Source of the DNA: JBBAEA01 sp041656175
GTDB taxonomy: Bacteria; Myxococcota_A; Bradymonadia; UBA4248
DNA: 63,237 nucleotides
Direction of reading: 5' to 3'
Assembly: GCA_041656175.1 (NCBI GenBank)
Contig: JBBAEA010000003.1
Span: forward strand, 1 to 63,237
Shown piece after piece: positions 1-9,744 of this stretch (positions within the stretch are counted from its first letter, which is position 1; each line of letters opens with the position of its first letter). A program made the position numbers and the translations under genes. The notes under the pieces were generated by a model. It saw only the letters and a list, made by a program, of their open reading frames with translations. It was not told the origin of the DNA and made no database searches.

Positions 1-196
1 AATCTATCTTCTATCGTAAAGTGACTGTAAGACTGCATGAACCCTCCTGAGTGTGAGTCTTTTGCAAAACAATCATACAACAGAAAGTTCGTGCAGTCCC
101 CTGTTGCACTCGTAATGAAGATCTACCCTTCCCCCAGCAAAACAAAAACTTAAAAACCGCCAAATATACGACTTTACGGTTCAGAGTTTCCTTAGC

Positions 197-225
197 TTGA
201 ATTTGGGCTTAACAACTGCTAAATT
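197..225 (+). promoter_or_regulatory. Putative sigma70-type promoter of the starch locus
   Basis: TTGAAT at 197-202 and TAAATT at 220-225 are separated by exactly 17 bases and lie about 40 bases upstream of the first amylase start. The match is by eye only. The rest of 1-261 holds no gene that I can support; positions 181-195 match the right tip of the family C intergenic repeat. Confidence 0.4.
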
Positions 226-261
226 TTTGCGGGGGAGATTGCTATTGGTGAGGAGGAAGAG

Positions 262-2730
262 ATGAAGCGTGTAAAGTACTGGCACATAGTTTGGGCGTTT
301 TTAGTTTTTCTCGGTATAAACGCTTGTGATGAGGGGGCAAGTAAGCCGCTTTGTAGCTTAGATTGTGGCCACGGAAAGTGTGTTATCAGCACGACGGGTT
401 CTAACAGATGCGTTTGCGATATTGGCTACGCGCAAGATCTCTTTGGTAAGTGCACGGATTGTGACATCGGCTACAACGATGTAGCAGGCGAGTGCGTAAA
501 AGACCCTTGTACGAACTTTTGTACTGGAGAGCATGAGGTCTGTAGCCTAGTAGATAACGTTGCGCGTTGTGATTGCGCCGAAGCCTACGAACGCGTTGGA
601 GCGGACTGTAAGTTCAGGGACGATTGCAAAGTCGAGTTCGTGTTTAATAATACTGGCGCTATAGGTTTTAAGGTATACGTCACTGGAAGTTTCGATAACT
701 GGAGTAAAACCACCCACGAGCTCCAAGACCAAGGCGGTGGCAAGTTCAAGACTACTATCGCACTTGAACGGGGTGAGTACGAGTATAAGTTCTTCATCGA
801 TGGCTGGAATGATGCTTGGCAAAACGATCCCGAACGTCCTATACAAGGTAACGACAACAACAGCGTTGTGCGCGTTGGCGCTTGTGGCGAAGAAAAAGAT
901 GATCCTGTCGTGGACGAAGAAGCGCCGCAGTTAAAGCTGATAGCGCCACCTATCGTTAGTTCGGGGAATGTCGAATTTACAGTGCAATACATCGATGGCA
1001 AAGACGGTGCTGGCATCGACGGCGAGCCAACAGCACTGTTAGAGGAAAAGAGCGTAAACGCGAACTTTGACGCTTCAGGCTTGACGCTTCAGGTTAGCGA
1101 CACTGGCAAAAATCAAGGAAAGTACGCATATTTTATAGATGCCAAGTCAAAGAATGGTAAGACGGCAAAGCTCTTTGTTCCTGTATGGGTAGAGGCGAAG
1201 CCTTTTGATTGGCGCGACGGCGTTTTGTACTTTGCCTTTATCGATCGTTTCTTAAATGGGGATACGAGTAACGATGAGCCCAAGACCGATGCCACCGTGG
1301 AAGGAACATGCGACGCGCGCTGGATGGGTGGCGACTTTGCAGGCTTAAAACAAAAAGTGGAAGACGGCTATTTCGAATCTTTGGGCGTTAACACGTTGTG
1401 GATTTCATCGGTAAGCATGAACGGCCAAACAGTGGGAAGGGGTACAGATGGCAAAACGTATTCCGCTTACCACTCGTATTGGCCTGTAGCCACGGGTTGG
1501 ACTTATGAGAATGAGAGCTTGTTTAGCTCCGCAACAAGCGCAGGTTTGCCTATACGCGCCATAGAGCCACACTTTGGTACGATGGAAGAGTTTAAGGCTC
1601 TTGTTGGCGCGTGTCACCAACGCGGAATGCGCGTACTTGTTGACTTTGCCGCTAACCATGTTCACGAAGATAGCCCGCTATACAAGGAGCACCGCGATTG
1701 GTTTAACACCGAGCCTGTACATATTTGTAATGGCGATAACGGGGCAAACTGGAATAAATATCCATTAACTTGTTGGTTTGCCGAGAACTTGCCCGATTTT
1801 AACTACGAGAAAGCTGAAGTGCGCAAAGCGATGGTTGATCACGCTAAGTGGCTTATTCAAGAGAGCAATATCGATGGGTTCCGCGTGGACGCTGTGAAGC
1901 ATATGACGAAACAATTCGTCATAGACCTGCGTCGCGGCATTGATGCAATGTTCGAGAACACGGGTATAACTTTTTATATGGTTGGCGAAACATTCGAATT
2001 TGGAGCCGACGCGCTAAAAGAATACATCGGCAAAGATTTGTTACACGGACAATTTGATTTCGGTTTTTATGGTCAGATTAAAGACAATATATTGTCGCCG
2101 CATGGTAGCTACGAAAAAGTTAAAAACTTCACAGAACATAACGACCACACCTATAATGATGTCAATGGTATCAAGGCGATAATGGGCACTTTTATAGGAA
2201 ACCACGACGTCGCGCGTGCTATTTCTGTAGCTAACGAAAACGGGAGCGAAAACTGGGGCCAAAATCCAGATGTTAATGACTGGCAGCCGCACCTTCGACT
2301 CAAACTCGCCTGGACCGTGCTCTTAACTAGCCCTGGAGTTCCGCTCTTTTACTACGGCGATGAGTTTGGTTTAGAGGGCGCGGGTGATCCCGATAATCGC
2401 CGTATGATGAAGTTCGATGGCTTAAGAGAGCAACAGGAAATAACCTTCAACTTCGTCAAACAATTGGGCAAAATTCGTGAGGAAAACCCTGTACTTTCGC
2501 GCGGAAACCGCCAAAATATCGCCGCTAATAACGATGCGTGGATATACAAAATGGTCGATGATAGCGCGAGTATTTGGGTTGGAGTTAGCAAAAGTAATAA
2601 CACTGGATTCGACGTACAAGGACCACAAAACGGCTGGGTAGATCTACTCAACAATAATGCTGATATCGGCCACACAAATCGTATACAGTTTACAGATGGC
2701 TTCCAAATATTTATTTGGAAGGAGAAATAA
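262..2730 (+). CDS. GH13 alpha-amylase lipoprotein with EGF-like and glycogen-binding N-terminus
   Basis: Probable starch or glycogen endo-hydrolase, lipid-anchored outside the cytoplasm. Residues 1-22 form a lipoprotein signal with the lipidated cysteine at C22 (INAC). Residues 25-118 contain about 14 cysteines in EGF-like blocks. Residues about 122-208 resemble a CBM48/AMPK-type carbohydrate-binding sandwich (VTGSFDNW, YEYKFFIDGW). The GH13 barrel spans roughly 315-720 with every catalytic block present: region I D461-N465-H466, region II R541 and nucleophile D543 with K546-H547, region III acid/base E576, region IV H648-D649. AGGAGG (251-256) precedes ATG 262. It is the first of four co-oriented starch genes. 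EGF-like cysteine modules in front of an amylase are unusual and may mediate surface attachment (inference). The exact bond specificity is not readable from sequence. Confidence 0.9.
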   Translation: MKRVKYWHIVWAFLVFLGINACDEGASKPLCSLDCGHGKCVISTTGSNRCVCDIGYAQDLFGKCTDCDIGYNDVAGECVKDPCTNFCTGEHEVCSLVDNVARCDCAEAYERVGADCKFRDDCKVEFVFNNTGAIGFKVYVTGSFDNWSKTTHELQDQGGGKFKTTIALERGEYEYKFFIDGWNDAWQNDPERPIQGNDNNSVVRVGACGEEKDDPVVDEEAPQLKLIAPPIVSSGNVEFTVQYIDGKDGAGIDGEPTALLEEKSVNANFDASGLTLQVSDTGKNQGKYAYFIDAKSKNGKTAKLFVPVWVEAKPFDWRDGVLYFAFIDRFLNGDTSNDEPKTDATVEGTCDARWMGGDFAGLKQKVEDGYFESLGVNTLWISSVSMNGQTVGRGTDGKTYSAYHSYWPVATGWTYENESLFSSATSAGLPIRAIEPHFGTMEEFKALVGACHQRGMRVLVDFAANHVHEDSPLYKEHRDWFNTEPVHICNGDNGANWNKYPLTCWFAENLPDFNYEKAEVRKAMVDHAKWLIQESNIDGFRVDAVKHMTKQFVIDLRRGIDAMFENTGITFYMVGETFEFGADALKEYIGKDLLHGQFDFGFYGQIKDNILSPHGSYEKVKNFTEHNDHTYNDVNGIKAIMGTFIGNHDVARAISVANENGSENWGQNPDVNDWQPHLRLKLAWTVLLTSPGVPLFYYGDEFGLEGAGDPDNRRMMKFDGLREQQEITFNFVKQLGKIREENPVLSRGNRQNIAANNDAWIYKMVDDSASIWVGVSKSNNTGFDVQGPQNGWVDLLNNNADIGHTNRIQFTDGFQIFIWKEK

Positions 2731-2828
2731 TAACAACACGCTTGAATGCGGCTTAAATATGTATGAACTCAAAGAAACGAGTTTTGATCTAGCTTATGAA
2801 TGGTGGCGGTATGTCGTTTTAGTAAAAC

Positions 2829-2950
2829 TAAAAACGGAGCCAGGGCGTTGCGGGGCCGGCGATTGAGGCCCCGCTGAGGGGGGTAGCCTGAGACCCGAGC
2901 GTCAGCGAGGGGCTTAGGCGAGGGGGGATACTTCCCCCCACAAAAAAAGA
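2829..2950 (+). repeat. Family B GC-rich intergenic repeat (variant copy)
   Basis: The copy starts with a hairpin, GCGGGGCC ... GGCCCCGC, followed by the family hallmark 'gaggggggtag' and ends in 'gggggatacttcccccc'. The same layout recurs near 29.8, 43.1, 51.7 and 60.8 kb. The hairpin arms differ from the other copies but still pair. It fills the gap between the first two starch genes. Confidence 0.7.
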
Positions 2951-2990
2951 CCTGGTATGATGCGAATGACGCGTATGGATGGGAGGAGAG

Positions 2991-5453
2991 ATGAGATTGC
3001 AATTAAATCGCAGCGGCTTGGGCGCATTAGTCTTAGTATTGGCGCTTTTGGGCTTCGTGGGCGCGTGCGACGAGGGTGGGGCGCGCATGTACAAGACGTC
3101 CGCCATCGCGCCGAGTTACCAGAGCTGGGCGGCAGAGAAATACATGGATATCTTGGGCGCGAGCGTCGTAGATAAAGGTGTGAACTTTGCAGTTTATTCG
3201 GAAAATGCAACGAGGATCGAATTATTGCTTTTTAGCGATCCCGAAGCGGCGCGTCCGCGGATGCGTATCCCGATGACGAAGGCGAAGTCCAATGTGTGGA
3301 CGGCTTATGTCGAGGGTTTGGGCGTGGGGCAACACTATGGCTATATTGCGTGGGGTCCGAACTGGCCCTATACCGAAGAATTTTACCCTGGCTCAACCAT
3401 GGGCTACATCACAGACTGCGATGAGCATGGGAACCGCTTTAATCCGAATAAGCTGCTGATTGATCCGTATACGCTGCGGATACACCGCGATTTTGACTGG
3501 TCGAAGGGCAACCCCGCAAGTGGGAGCGCGCGACACGTTTCGTCTTGGGGAGCGGCGGCTAAGAGCGTGGTTATTCGCAGCGAGTACCAGTGGAGTGAGA
3601 ATGAGAGGCGTTGGCGCGAGATGCGGATGCGCGGGGATGCGGGGAGCCAGAAGCAGAGCGATTTAATTGTGTATGAAGTACATGCTAAGGGCTTTACGGC
3701 GGGTTCTGATTCGAAGGTGAGTGTGCCAGGGACTTTTAAAGGCGTCGGCGATAAAGCGAAGTATTTAAAGGAGTTGGGAATTACAGCGGTAGAGCTTTTG
3801 CCGATTATGGAAAAAACCGATGACGGGACATATTGGGGATACAATACGCTTGCGTTTTTTGTGCCCGAGCAACGATACGCGGATCCCAATAATAAAAAAC
3901 TCAATGCCGTGATGGATGAGTTTAAGGCGATGGTAGACGCGCTACACGCCGAGGGCATTGAAGTGATTTTGGACATTGTTTACAACCACACGGGGGAAGG
4001 TGGATTTTGGCGAAGTAAACTAAAAAAGTATAATACCAGTTTTTCTTATGGTTGGGATGAACACTTTGATGATGTGACTTCAGCCTCGATATTTAGTTTT
4101 AGAGGGCTAGATAACGCAGCGTACTACGAGCTAGGAAGCGATACAAGCCCTGAGCTGGGTAAATGCGCATACCGAGACGACACGGGGGTAGGAAACCAAG
4201 TGCGTACCAATCATGTGCCCTTTAGACGCTTAATTTTAGATAACCTGCGCTTTTGGGTTGAGGAGATGCACGTGGACGGTTTCCGTTTTGACCTCGCCAC
4301 CGTTTTGGGCATGAAAGACCTAGAGCCTTGGATTTTCGATCCCGAAAACACGGTTGTACAAGATATTATCGATGCTCCTGTACTAAAGAAATACAACACG
4401 CGTTTGATCGCGGAGCCTTGGCACTTTGGCGCTTATGGCGTTGGGAAGTTCCCAAAATCTAAGACAGACGCGGAGTTTGCTTGGTTTGATTGGAACGACA
4501 AGTTCCGCAATATGTGGCGTGAGTTTATTAATGGTGATTCGCTGGCTGTTGGCCATAACGAGGGGATTTCTATTGGCGGAGCCTTAACGGGGAGTGCTGA
4601 GCTGTTTAGAGGTGGTGGACGCAAACCCTTTCATAGCGTCAACTTTATCACAGCGCACGACGGATTCACGCTCTTTGACTTGGTGAGTTACAATCAAAAG
4701 CACAACATGGGTGGGCCGCTCAATCCGATTTGCTTAAGCAATCCCGCTTCGCCCTTCTGCGACACCACAAGCGGCGATGACAATAATCGTTCGCGAAATT
4801 GGTGCCCGGGCGATGAACAAAATGGCTGCAAAGATCCGGAAGGTTACGCGGTGAAGCGCCAAATGGTGCGAAACTTCTTTGCCGCCCTGCTCTTTTCACA
4901 GGGGACGCCGATGATCTTGGGCGGCGATGAGTGGATGCGAACCCAATACGGCAACAATAACGCCTATTCCGATAGTGCCGACAACGAATTTAACTGGTTT
5001 CGCTGGGGCGATTGGGCACCCGATAACGAGCGCCAACGCATGTACGACTTCGTCAAAAACGCTATTAGCTTGCGCAAAGAACTTGCCCCTCGCTTTTCAC
5101 CCGAAAGCTACGAAGACATCGACTGGAGGGGCAGTGACGGCAATCCACCCGATTGGGGCAGTCGCCACATTATGATGTATTGGCCGCCAAAAGAGGGCTT
5201 GGCCGCCGTCGCCCTCTGCATCAACATGGAAGGCGATCCCAATAGAGTAGTTAGCTTCCAGCTCCCCGAAGTACCCGGTGGCTGGCAAGTCGCCGTCGAT
5301 ACACAATTACACTACGACTCTGGAGAAGTTATCGACGCAGTCGAAAACAAGAAAATTTCTCGCAACATTTATCCTCAAGGTGAAGCCGCGCTTGAAGAAA
5401 ACAGATACGGTTTAAAGTCTCGAACGATTGTACTTTTAAAGCAAAAACAATAG
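2991..5453 (+). CDS. GlgX/isoamylase-type debranching enzyme, exported as a lipoprotein
   Basis: Glycogen/starch debranching enzyme of the GH13 GlgX-isoamylase type (alpha-1,6 cleavage, family knowledge). ATG 2991 is preferred over ATG 2979 because GGAGG (2982-2986) lies just before it. It gives a lipoprotein signal ending VGAC with lipidation at C26. An N-terminal CBM48 sandwich (GVNFAVYSENATRIELLLF) is followed by the barrel: region I D328-N332-H333, region II nucleophile D434 (DGFRFD), region III E475 (IAEPW), region IV H556-D557 followed by GFTLFDLVSYNQKHN, which is typical of GlgX. GlgX is normally cytosolic and works on stored glycogen, so the lipid anchor implies use on external branched glucan. 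It sits between an amylase and a porin-like barrel. Confidence 0.9.
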   Translation: MRLQLNRSGLGALVLVLALLGFVGACDEGGARMYKTSAIAPSYQSWAAEKYMDILGASVVDKGVNFAVYSENATRIELLLFSDPEAARPRMRIPMTKAKSNVWTAYVEGLGVGQHYGYIAWGPNWPYTEEFYPGSTMGYITDCDEHGNRFNPNKLLIDPYTLRIHRDFDWSKGNPASGSARHVSSWGAAAKSVVIRSEYQWSENERRWREMRMRGDAGSQKQSDLIVYEVHAKGFTAGSDSKVSVPGTFKGVGDKAKYLKELGITAVELLPIMEKTDDGTYWGYNTLAFFVPEQRYADPNNKKLNAVMDEFKAMVDALHAEGIEVILDIVYNHTGEGGFWRSKLKKYNTSFSYGWDEHFDDVTSASIFSFRGLDNAAYYELGSDTSPELGKCAYRDDTGVGNQVRTNHVPFRRLILDNLRFWVEEMHVDGFRFDLATVLGMKDLEPWIFDPENTVVQDIIDAPVLKKYNTRLIAEPWHFGAYGVGKFPKSKTDAEFAWFDWNDKFRNMWREFINGDSLAVGHNEGISIGGALTGSAELFRGGGRKPFHSVNFITAHDGFTLFDLVSYNQKHNMGGPLNPICLSNPASPFCDTTSGDDNNRSRNWCPGDEQNGCKDPEGYAVKRQMVRNFFAALLFSQGTPMILGGDEWMRTQYGNNNAYSDSADNEFNWFRWGDWAPDNERQRMYDFVKNAISLRKELAPRFSPESYEDIDWRGSDGNPPDWGSRHIMMYWPPKEGLAAVALCINMEGDPNRVVSFQLPEVPGGWQVAVDTQLHYDSGEVIDAVENKKISRNIYPQGEAALEENRYGLKSRTIVLLKQKQ

Positions 5454-5513
5454 TATTTCTAGGTCTTTGGCGACGCGTTGCGGGCCAAAATTTTTAAGCT
5501 TTTCCTCTCTGGT

Positions 5514-5658
5514 GGGGGGCTGTGCCCCCTACGCGCGGGCTTCTTCGCAAAATTCGGCAGCGAACGCAAAATGCTGTGCGGTGTATTTGCTAAGCGCGCA
5601 TCCACCGCACAGCATGCGTTCGCAGCGCCTTTTGCTCAGCGATCCCGCGCTACCCCCC
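5514..5658 (+). repeat. Family A structured intergenic repeat, copy 1
   Basis: The outer helix is GCGCGGG 5533-5539 with CCCGCGC 5644-5650. The inner hairpin pairs GCGAACGCA 5560-5568 and TGCTGTGCGGTG 5572-5583 with 5603-5623, 21 base pairs interrupted only by the bulge AAA (5569-5571). G and C runs flank the element. It lies in the 299-base gap between the debranching enzyme and the porin; short open frames inside it are not genes. See the finding on covariation. Confidence 0.8.
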
Positions 5659-5752
5659 AGTGGCTACTTTTCCTACACGGCTATGTATGTAATGTAGCCT
5701 TTTGTTGAGCGTAATTTTGTAATATGTTTTCCTATGATAAAATGGATAAACC

Positions 5753-7303
5753 ATGATTAAATTGCGAAGATTACTAGGCTTTATACTTACTTTGCTGCTT
5801 GTAACGTCGGTTTTTGCTAGTCTTAGTTTTGCCGAGGAAGATCGTTTCAGCGCTGGCGGCTACTTTAGAGTTGCGGCTCGTCCCGATTTCCAAGGTGGCT
5901 GGTCAAAACTCGGTCTGTGGAATATTTCGGGGCGCCTGCTTAACGAGTCGCAGTGGGCGGCGCTCGAAATGCGCTTAATGCTCTTGCAAGCAAGCCCTGG
6001 GACAAAGGAGGTTTGGACCAGTGTACACGCCAAGGTCGAGGGAGGAACGGTTCGCGCTGCAGATTTGCTACACGGAAGCCTATCGGGCTTTGGGCTAACA
6101 CAGCTTTATGTTAAAACAGGTAACGTTTTAATAAAAGACGTCGTGTGGCAGCTTGGTACGCTAGAGTATTATTTTGGCGATTTAGGGCTATACGACATGA
6201 AATTTGCCGATATATTCGGCAAGACACTCGGTTTATCGGCGACGTACAGTAACGATTATATTGATTTTTTGTTTGGCTTTGGTGACGCTGGCTACTTAAT
6301 GAAGGGTTATGATAAGTATAGCACCATTTTAAGCTTCGGTACTGCATTACGTGTTCGTCCGATTTCTGGCTTTGAATTCGGTCTTGGCGGCGAGCTTTTC
6401 TATGAACCGAGTAACAAAGGCGATCGAAGTGCTTCATACCAAACGCGCTTTAAGTCAAACCAAGCTGTGACATATAGCTCATTTGTGCGCAATACCGTAG
6501 TGCAAGATTTTGCAAAATCACTCGCCGATCCCAATCAAGTTTATGATTTGTATCCAAAGCCCACGCCGCTTGATGCGCTATCGTTTAAGTTGGTGGCTTA
6601 CTTAGGTTTTGGGCAGCTGGGGGCGCTTCGCTGGAACAACTTGTTTTTTAATTTTTTGCGCAATCACCCACAATCTGTGTATGAAGAAAGCTATGGCGGG
6701 CGGATGTATAATGTTTACACGAAAGAGTGGACTGACGAGAGGTACCAGATAAACCTTGGTAATGAGATGCAACTTAGCATAGTTCCCGAGCGCTTTGATC
6801 TTACTTGGGCTGCGCTTTTTGGCTACCACTTCGACAAAGATAATTCTATTAAATCCAGTGAAACCAACCGCATGATTTGGTCGATAGTGGCAAGAGGTCA
6901 GGTATATATTACGCCAACACTGCACTTTTTACTCGAAACATCCTTTGCCCAAGAAAAGAGTCTAAACGGCAACTTGTGGAAGCGGAGTGCACGTTCTATC
7001 GACCAAAGCCGTGATGGTTTCGCAGACATAGATGGCTTAGAGTACGGTGATCTCCAATTGCGCAATACTTGGCAAGGTAAGACGGGCTTAGTCATTAATC
7101 CAGGTGGCACAGGAATCTTCGCTCGCCCCTCGCTGCGTTTACTCTATGGTGTGCAATACTCCAATATGCACAATGCATTTCCCAACAGTTATGTCGAAAC
7201 GCTAGATGAGAATAATGAATTTTTTGGCGCAGATGTACTGAGTTCTATTAAAGATAGACACTGGCACCATGTGATATCCATTGAAGCGGAGGCTTGGTTC
7301 TAA
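5753..7303 (+). CDS. Maltoporin-like outer-membrane beta-barrel protein
   Basis: Probable outer-membrane pore for maltodextrins, inferred mainly from context. A signal peptide is clear (basic MIKLRR, hydrophobic core, cleavage near SFAEE). The mature protein has alternating amphipathic strands, many aromatic residues and the C-terminal phenylalanine (EAEAWF) expected for BAM-inserted barrels. About 516 residues is somewhat longer than LamB-type maltoporins (about 420). No diagnostic maltoporin motif was found, so it could be another porin or a carbohydrate-specific barrel. The stop codon overlaps the next amylase start (TAATG), which indicates translational coupling and supports a shared substrate. 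No strong Shine-Dalgarno is visible. Confidence 0.7.
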   Translation: MIKLRRLLGFILTLLLVTSVFASLSFAEEDRFSAGGYFRVAARPDFQGGWSKLGLWNISGRLLNESQWAALEMRLMLLQASPGTKEVWTSVHAKVEGGTVRAADLLHGSLSGFGLTQLYVKTGNVLIKDVVWQLGTLEYYFGDLGLYDMKFADIFGKTLGLSATYSNDYIDFLFGFGDAGYLMKGYDKYSTILSFGTALRVRPISGFEFGLGGELFYEPSNKGDRSASYQTRFKSNQAVTYSSFVRNTVVQDFAKSLADPNQVYDLYPKPTPLDALSFKLVAYLGFGQLGALRWNNLFFNFLRNHPQSVYEESYGGRMYNVYTKEWTDERYQINLGNEMQLSIVPERFDLTWAALFGYHFDKDNSIKSSETNRMIWSIVARGQVYITPTLHFLLETSFAQEKSLNGNLWKRSARSIDQSRDGFADIDGLEYGDLQLRNTWQGKTGLVINPGGTGIFARPSLRLLYGVQYSNMHNAFPNSYVETLDENNEFFGADVLSSIKDRHWHHVISIEAEAWF

Positions 7304-9561
7304 TGAAAGCGTATCCCATCTATATTCTTAGTGTATTTTTAGCCTTTTTCGCCTTGTCTTGCATACAACACGGACAAGCACCGCAATATGTGAGTACGCT
7401 CAATTTTGCTGCTGCATACGTCTATGACGACATCCAAAACCAAAGTTGTTTGCCGCTTCTAGACTCGAGCATCGACACACTTCATTTAGCCTTCTCAGAG
7501 CGAAATTTAGCGGCATCAAGCATAGCGATGGCGACATACGAAGATGAATTTAGTCGCCGCCAAGATAGCGATAGGCGCTTGCAGAGCATGCGCACAATGG
7601 CGCCAAAAGCCGATGTTCGCGTATTAGTCGAATTGCGGGCGAGCTTCTACTCGCAGTTGAGTGGGCGCTATCGTTGGGATGTAAAGGCAAAGATAAGCTT
7701 GCTCGATGCGGCGGGTCAAGTTCGGCTTGGGGATGAATTTAATTTGCCCGCCGTACTCATGTTTTCGCATGAGAAGGGAGATGCGGCTATCGACTCTGTT
7801 AAAGAGGAGATCGCGCGTCGTTTGGGCAGCACACTAGATAGCTATATGCGTGGCCGCGACGCTGGGGTGACTAGCCCAGTGCAAGAATCGCCGAAAGAAA
7901 CGCAGCCCGTAGAAAGCTCGCCTCCGCATGAAACTGAGGCTCCCAGCACTGACGATGGCTCCCCCGAGGCGGGGGACCCACTCGCCAAAGCGGTCTACTT
8001 TATTATGGTAGACCGCTTTTTTAATGCGAATAAAACCAACGACAAGGACAGCAATCTTAGTGATCCCAACGCTTGGCACGGCGGGGATCTAGCGGGAGTG
8101 CGCGAACGCCTTGACTATTTAAAAGACTTGGGAATCAGCGCGATATGGCTATCACCGATATTTTTGACAGCGCAGAGCAATTTTTTTGGTCACGGCGCCT
8201 TCCACGCGTATTGGACCTACGATCTTAATAGCCTAGAGCCGCGTTTCGGTAACGAACGAGAGCTTGTAGAGCTAGCCCGTGAAGCAAAAAAGCGCGGTAT
8301 AGGCATTATTTTAGATTTTGTGGTGAACCACGTCGGTTACGGCAGCCCATGGGTAGAGGAACGTCCGCATTGGTTCCACAAACCTATCACTATCGAAAAC
8401 TGGGATGACCCTGTAGAGCTTGTTACTGGTCAAGTACACGGTCTGCCCGATCTCAATCAGTCTGAACCCGAGGTTTATGATTACCTTGAAAAAGCAGCCT
8501 TTAAGTGGCTTGAGATTCCCAATATTGTAGGCTATAGACTTGATGCGGTTAAACATGTTTCCGTCGAATTTTGGAGCAAATTAAACAATACACTTCGTGC
8601 AAAATACGAAGATATCGTTTTACTCGGTGAAATGTTCGATGGTTCGCCCTACAAAGTTACGCAGACGCAAAAGCAGGGCGCTTTTAGCCATATGTTCGAC
8701 TTTCCGCTTGCTTTTGCGCTGCGCGACGTGTTTTGTGAAGGCAAGAGCTTGGGAAACCTGGCATCGGTCATCGATAACGACAGGATCTATGAAGATCCCA
8801 ATAGCATGGTCACCTTTATCGACAACCACGATATGCCGCGGATTTCCTCCTTGTGTAAACAAGCTTCAGATGTGCAAAATGCGTTGCGCGCACTTCTCGC
8901 GCTGCGAGGATTACCGAGTATTTACTACGGCACAGAGAGCGGCTTAGTGGGAGAGAAAGAGCCAGATAATCGCGCGGATATGGATTTTGAGCATACGCCA
9001 AACTTTGCGATTATTAGGGAAGGACTGGAGTTACGAACTAAACATCCCGTTTTAGCCAATGGTAAGACGGCAGTGCTCTATTACGATGAAGGGGTTTTAA
9101 GCATTGCGCGCGAAAACACGAAAGAGCAAGCACTCGTTATCATTAACCAAACTAGTCGTGAAGTAAGCCTGAGCTTAGCGCCAGGTAAGTGGACGCAGGC
9201 TTACAGTGGTGTATCGCGAAGTGCTATGACTAAAGTAGCGCCAAAATCTGTACAAATTCTAACAAGAACAAAACTTGGCTCCTTAATAGAGAATAAAAAA
9301 CGAAAAATTAACTTTGTTGTTGATGAAAATTCGGGGGAGTTTGCCATCGTGGGTTCATCGCCAGAGTTCGGTTTGTGGAATCCAGATAATGGCATCAAGC
9401 TAAAGGCAAAGCAAAATATTAGCGTGGTCCTACCAAGCCAAAGCGTTATTTCGTACAAGCTAGTACGAAAAAAATCCGATGCTAGCTGGGAGTGGGAGCA
9501 GGGGAGCAATAGGGAGATTTTTACGAGTGCTAGCTCGAATCATTACGTGTTAAAATGGTAA
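7303..9561 (+). CDS. GH13 alpha-amylase lipoprotein with C-terminal CBM20
   Basis: Lipid-anchored starch hydrolase. ATG 7303 overlaps the preceding stop and has GGAGG about ten bases upstream; a TTG at 7294 is a weaker alternative. Signal MKAYPI...ALSC gives lipidation at C20. Residues about 25-200 form a domain I do not recognise. The GH13 barrel has region I D338-N342-H343, region II R412 and nucleophile D414 with K417-H418, region III E443 (LGEMFDG) and region IV H509-D510. The last 95 residues resemble the starch-binding module CBM20 (AIVGSSPEFGLWNP, then WEWEQGSNR). The barrel is compact, like neopullulanase or cyclomaltodextrinase relatives. It is the last gene of the starch locus. Confidence 0.88.
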   Translation: MKAYPIYILSVFLAFFALSCIQHGQAPQYVSTLNFAAAYVYDDIQNQSCLPLLDSSIDTLHLAFSERNLAASSIAMATYEDEFSRRQDSDRRLQSMRTMAPKADVRVLVELRASFYSQLSGRYRWDVKAKISLLDAAGQVRLGDEFNLPAVLMFSHEKGDAAIDSVKEEIARRLGSTLDSYMRGRDAGVTSPVQESPKETQPVESSPPHETEAPSTDDGSPEAGDPLAKAVYFIMVDRFFNANKTNDKDSNLSDPNAWHGGDLAGVRERLDYLKDLGISAIWLSPIFLTAQSNFFGHGAFHAYWTYDLNSLEPRFGNERELVELAREAKKRGIGIILDFVVNHVGYGSPWVEERPHWFHKPITIENWDDPVELVTGQVHGLPDLNQSEPEVYDYLEKAAFKWLEIPNIVGYRLDAVKHVSVEFWSKLNNTLRAKYEDIVLLGEMFDGSPYKVTQTQKQGAFSHMFDFPLAFALRDVFCEGKSLGNLASVIDNDRIYEDPNSMVTFIDNHDMPRISSLCKQASDVQNALRALLALRGLPSIYYGTESGLVGEKEPDNRADMDFEHTPNFAIIREGLELRTKHPVLANGKTAVLYYDEGVLSIARENTKEQALVIINQTSREVSLSLAPGKWTQAYSGVSRSAMTKVAPKSVQILTRTKLGSLIENKKRKINFVVDENSGEFAIVGSSPEFGLWNPDNGIKLKAKQNISVVLPSQSVISYKLVRKKSDASWEWEQGSNREIFTSASSNHYVLKW

Positions 9562-9744
9562 GCTGTTTTTGCATTTGTAGCGCAAGCGTAGAGATTGTTT
9601 AGTGACGCAGTGCGTCGTAATTTTGTTCGTAAACGCATGCACTTGACCAATGGGGGGTAAATCTACGATAATGCTCGGCGCTGCACCTTTAAGTAGCAGC
9701 TTAATTTGCTTTGTTTCCCTTGTTGATACGGAGTGTATGTGAAC

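Noticed and set aside
5467..5708. Two overlapping short frames after the debranching enzyme
   Set aside because: They lie inside family A repeat copy 1; the palindrome explains the open frames.
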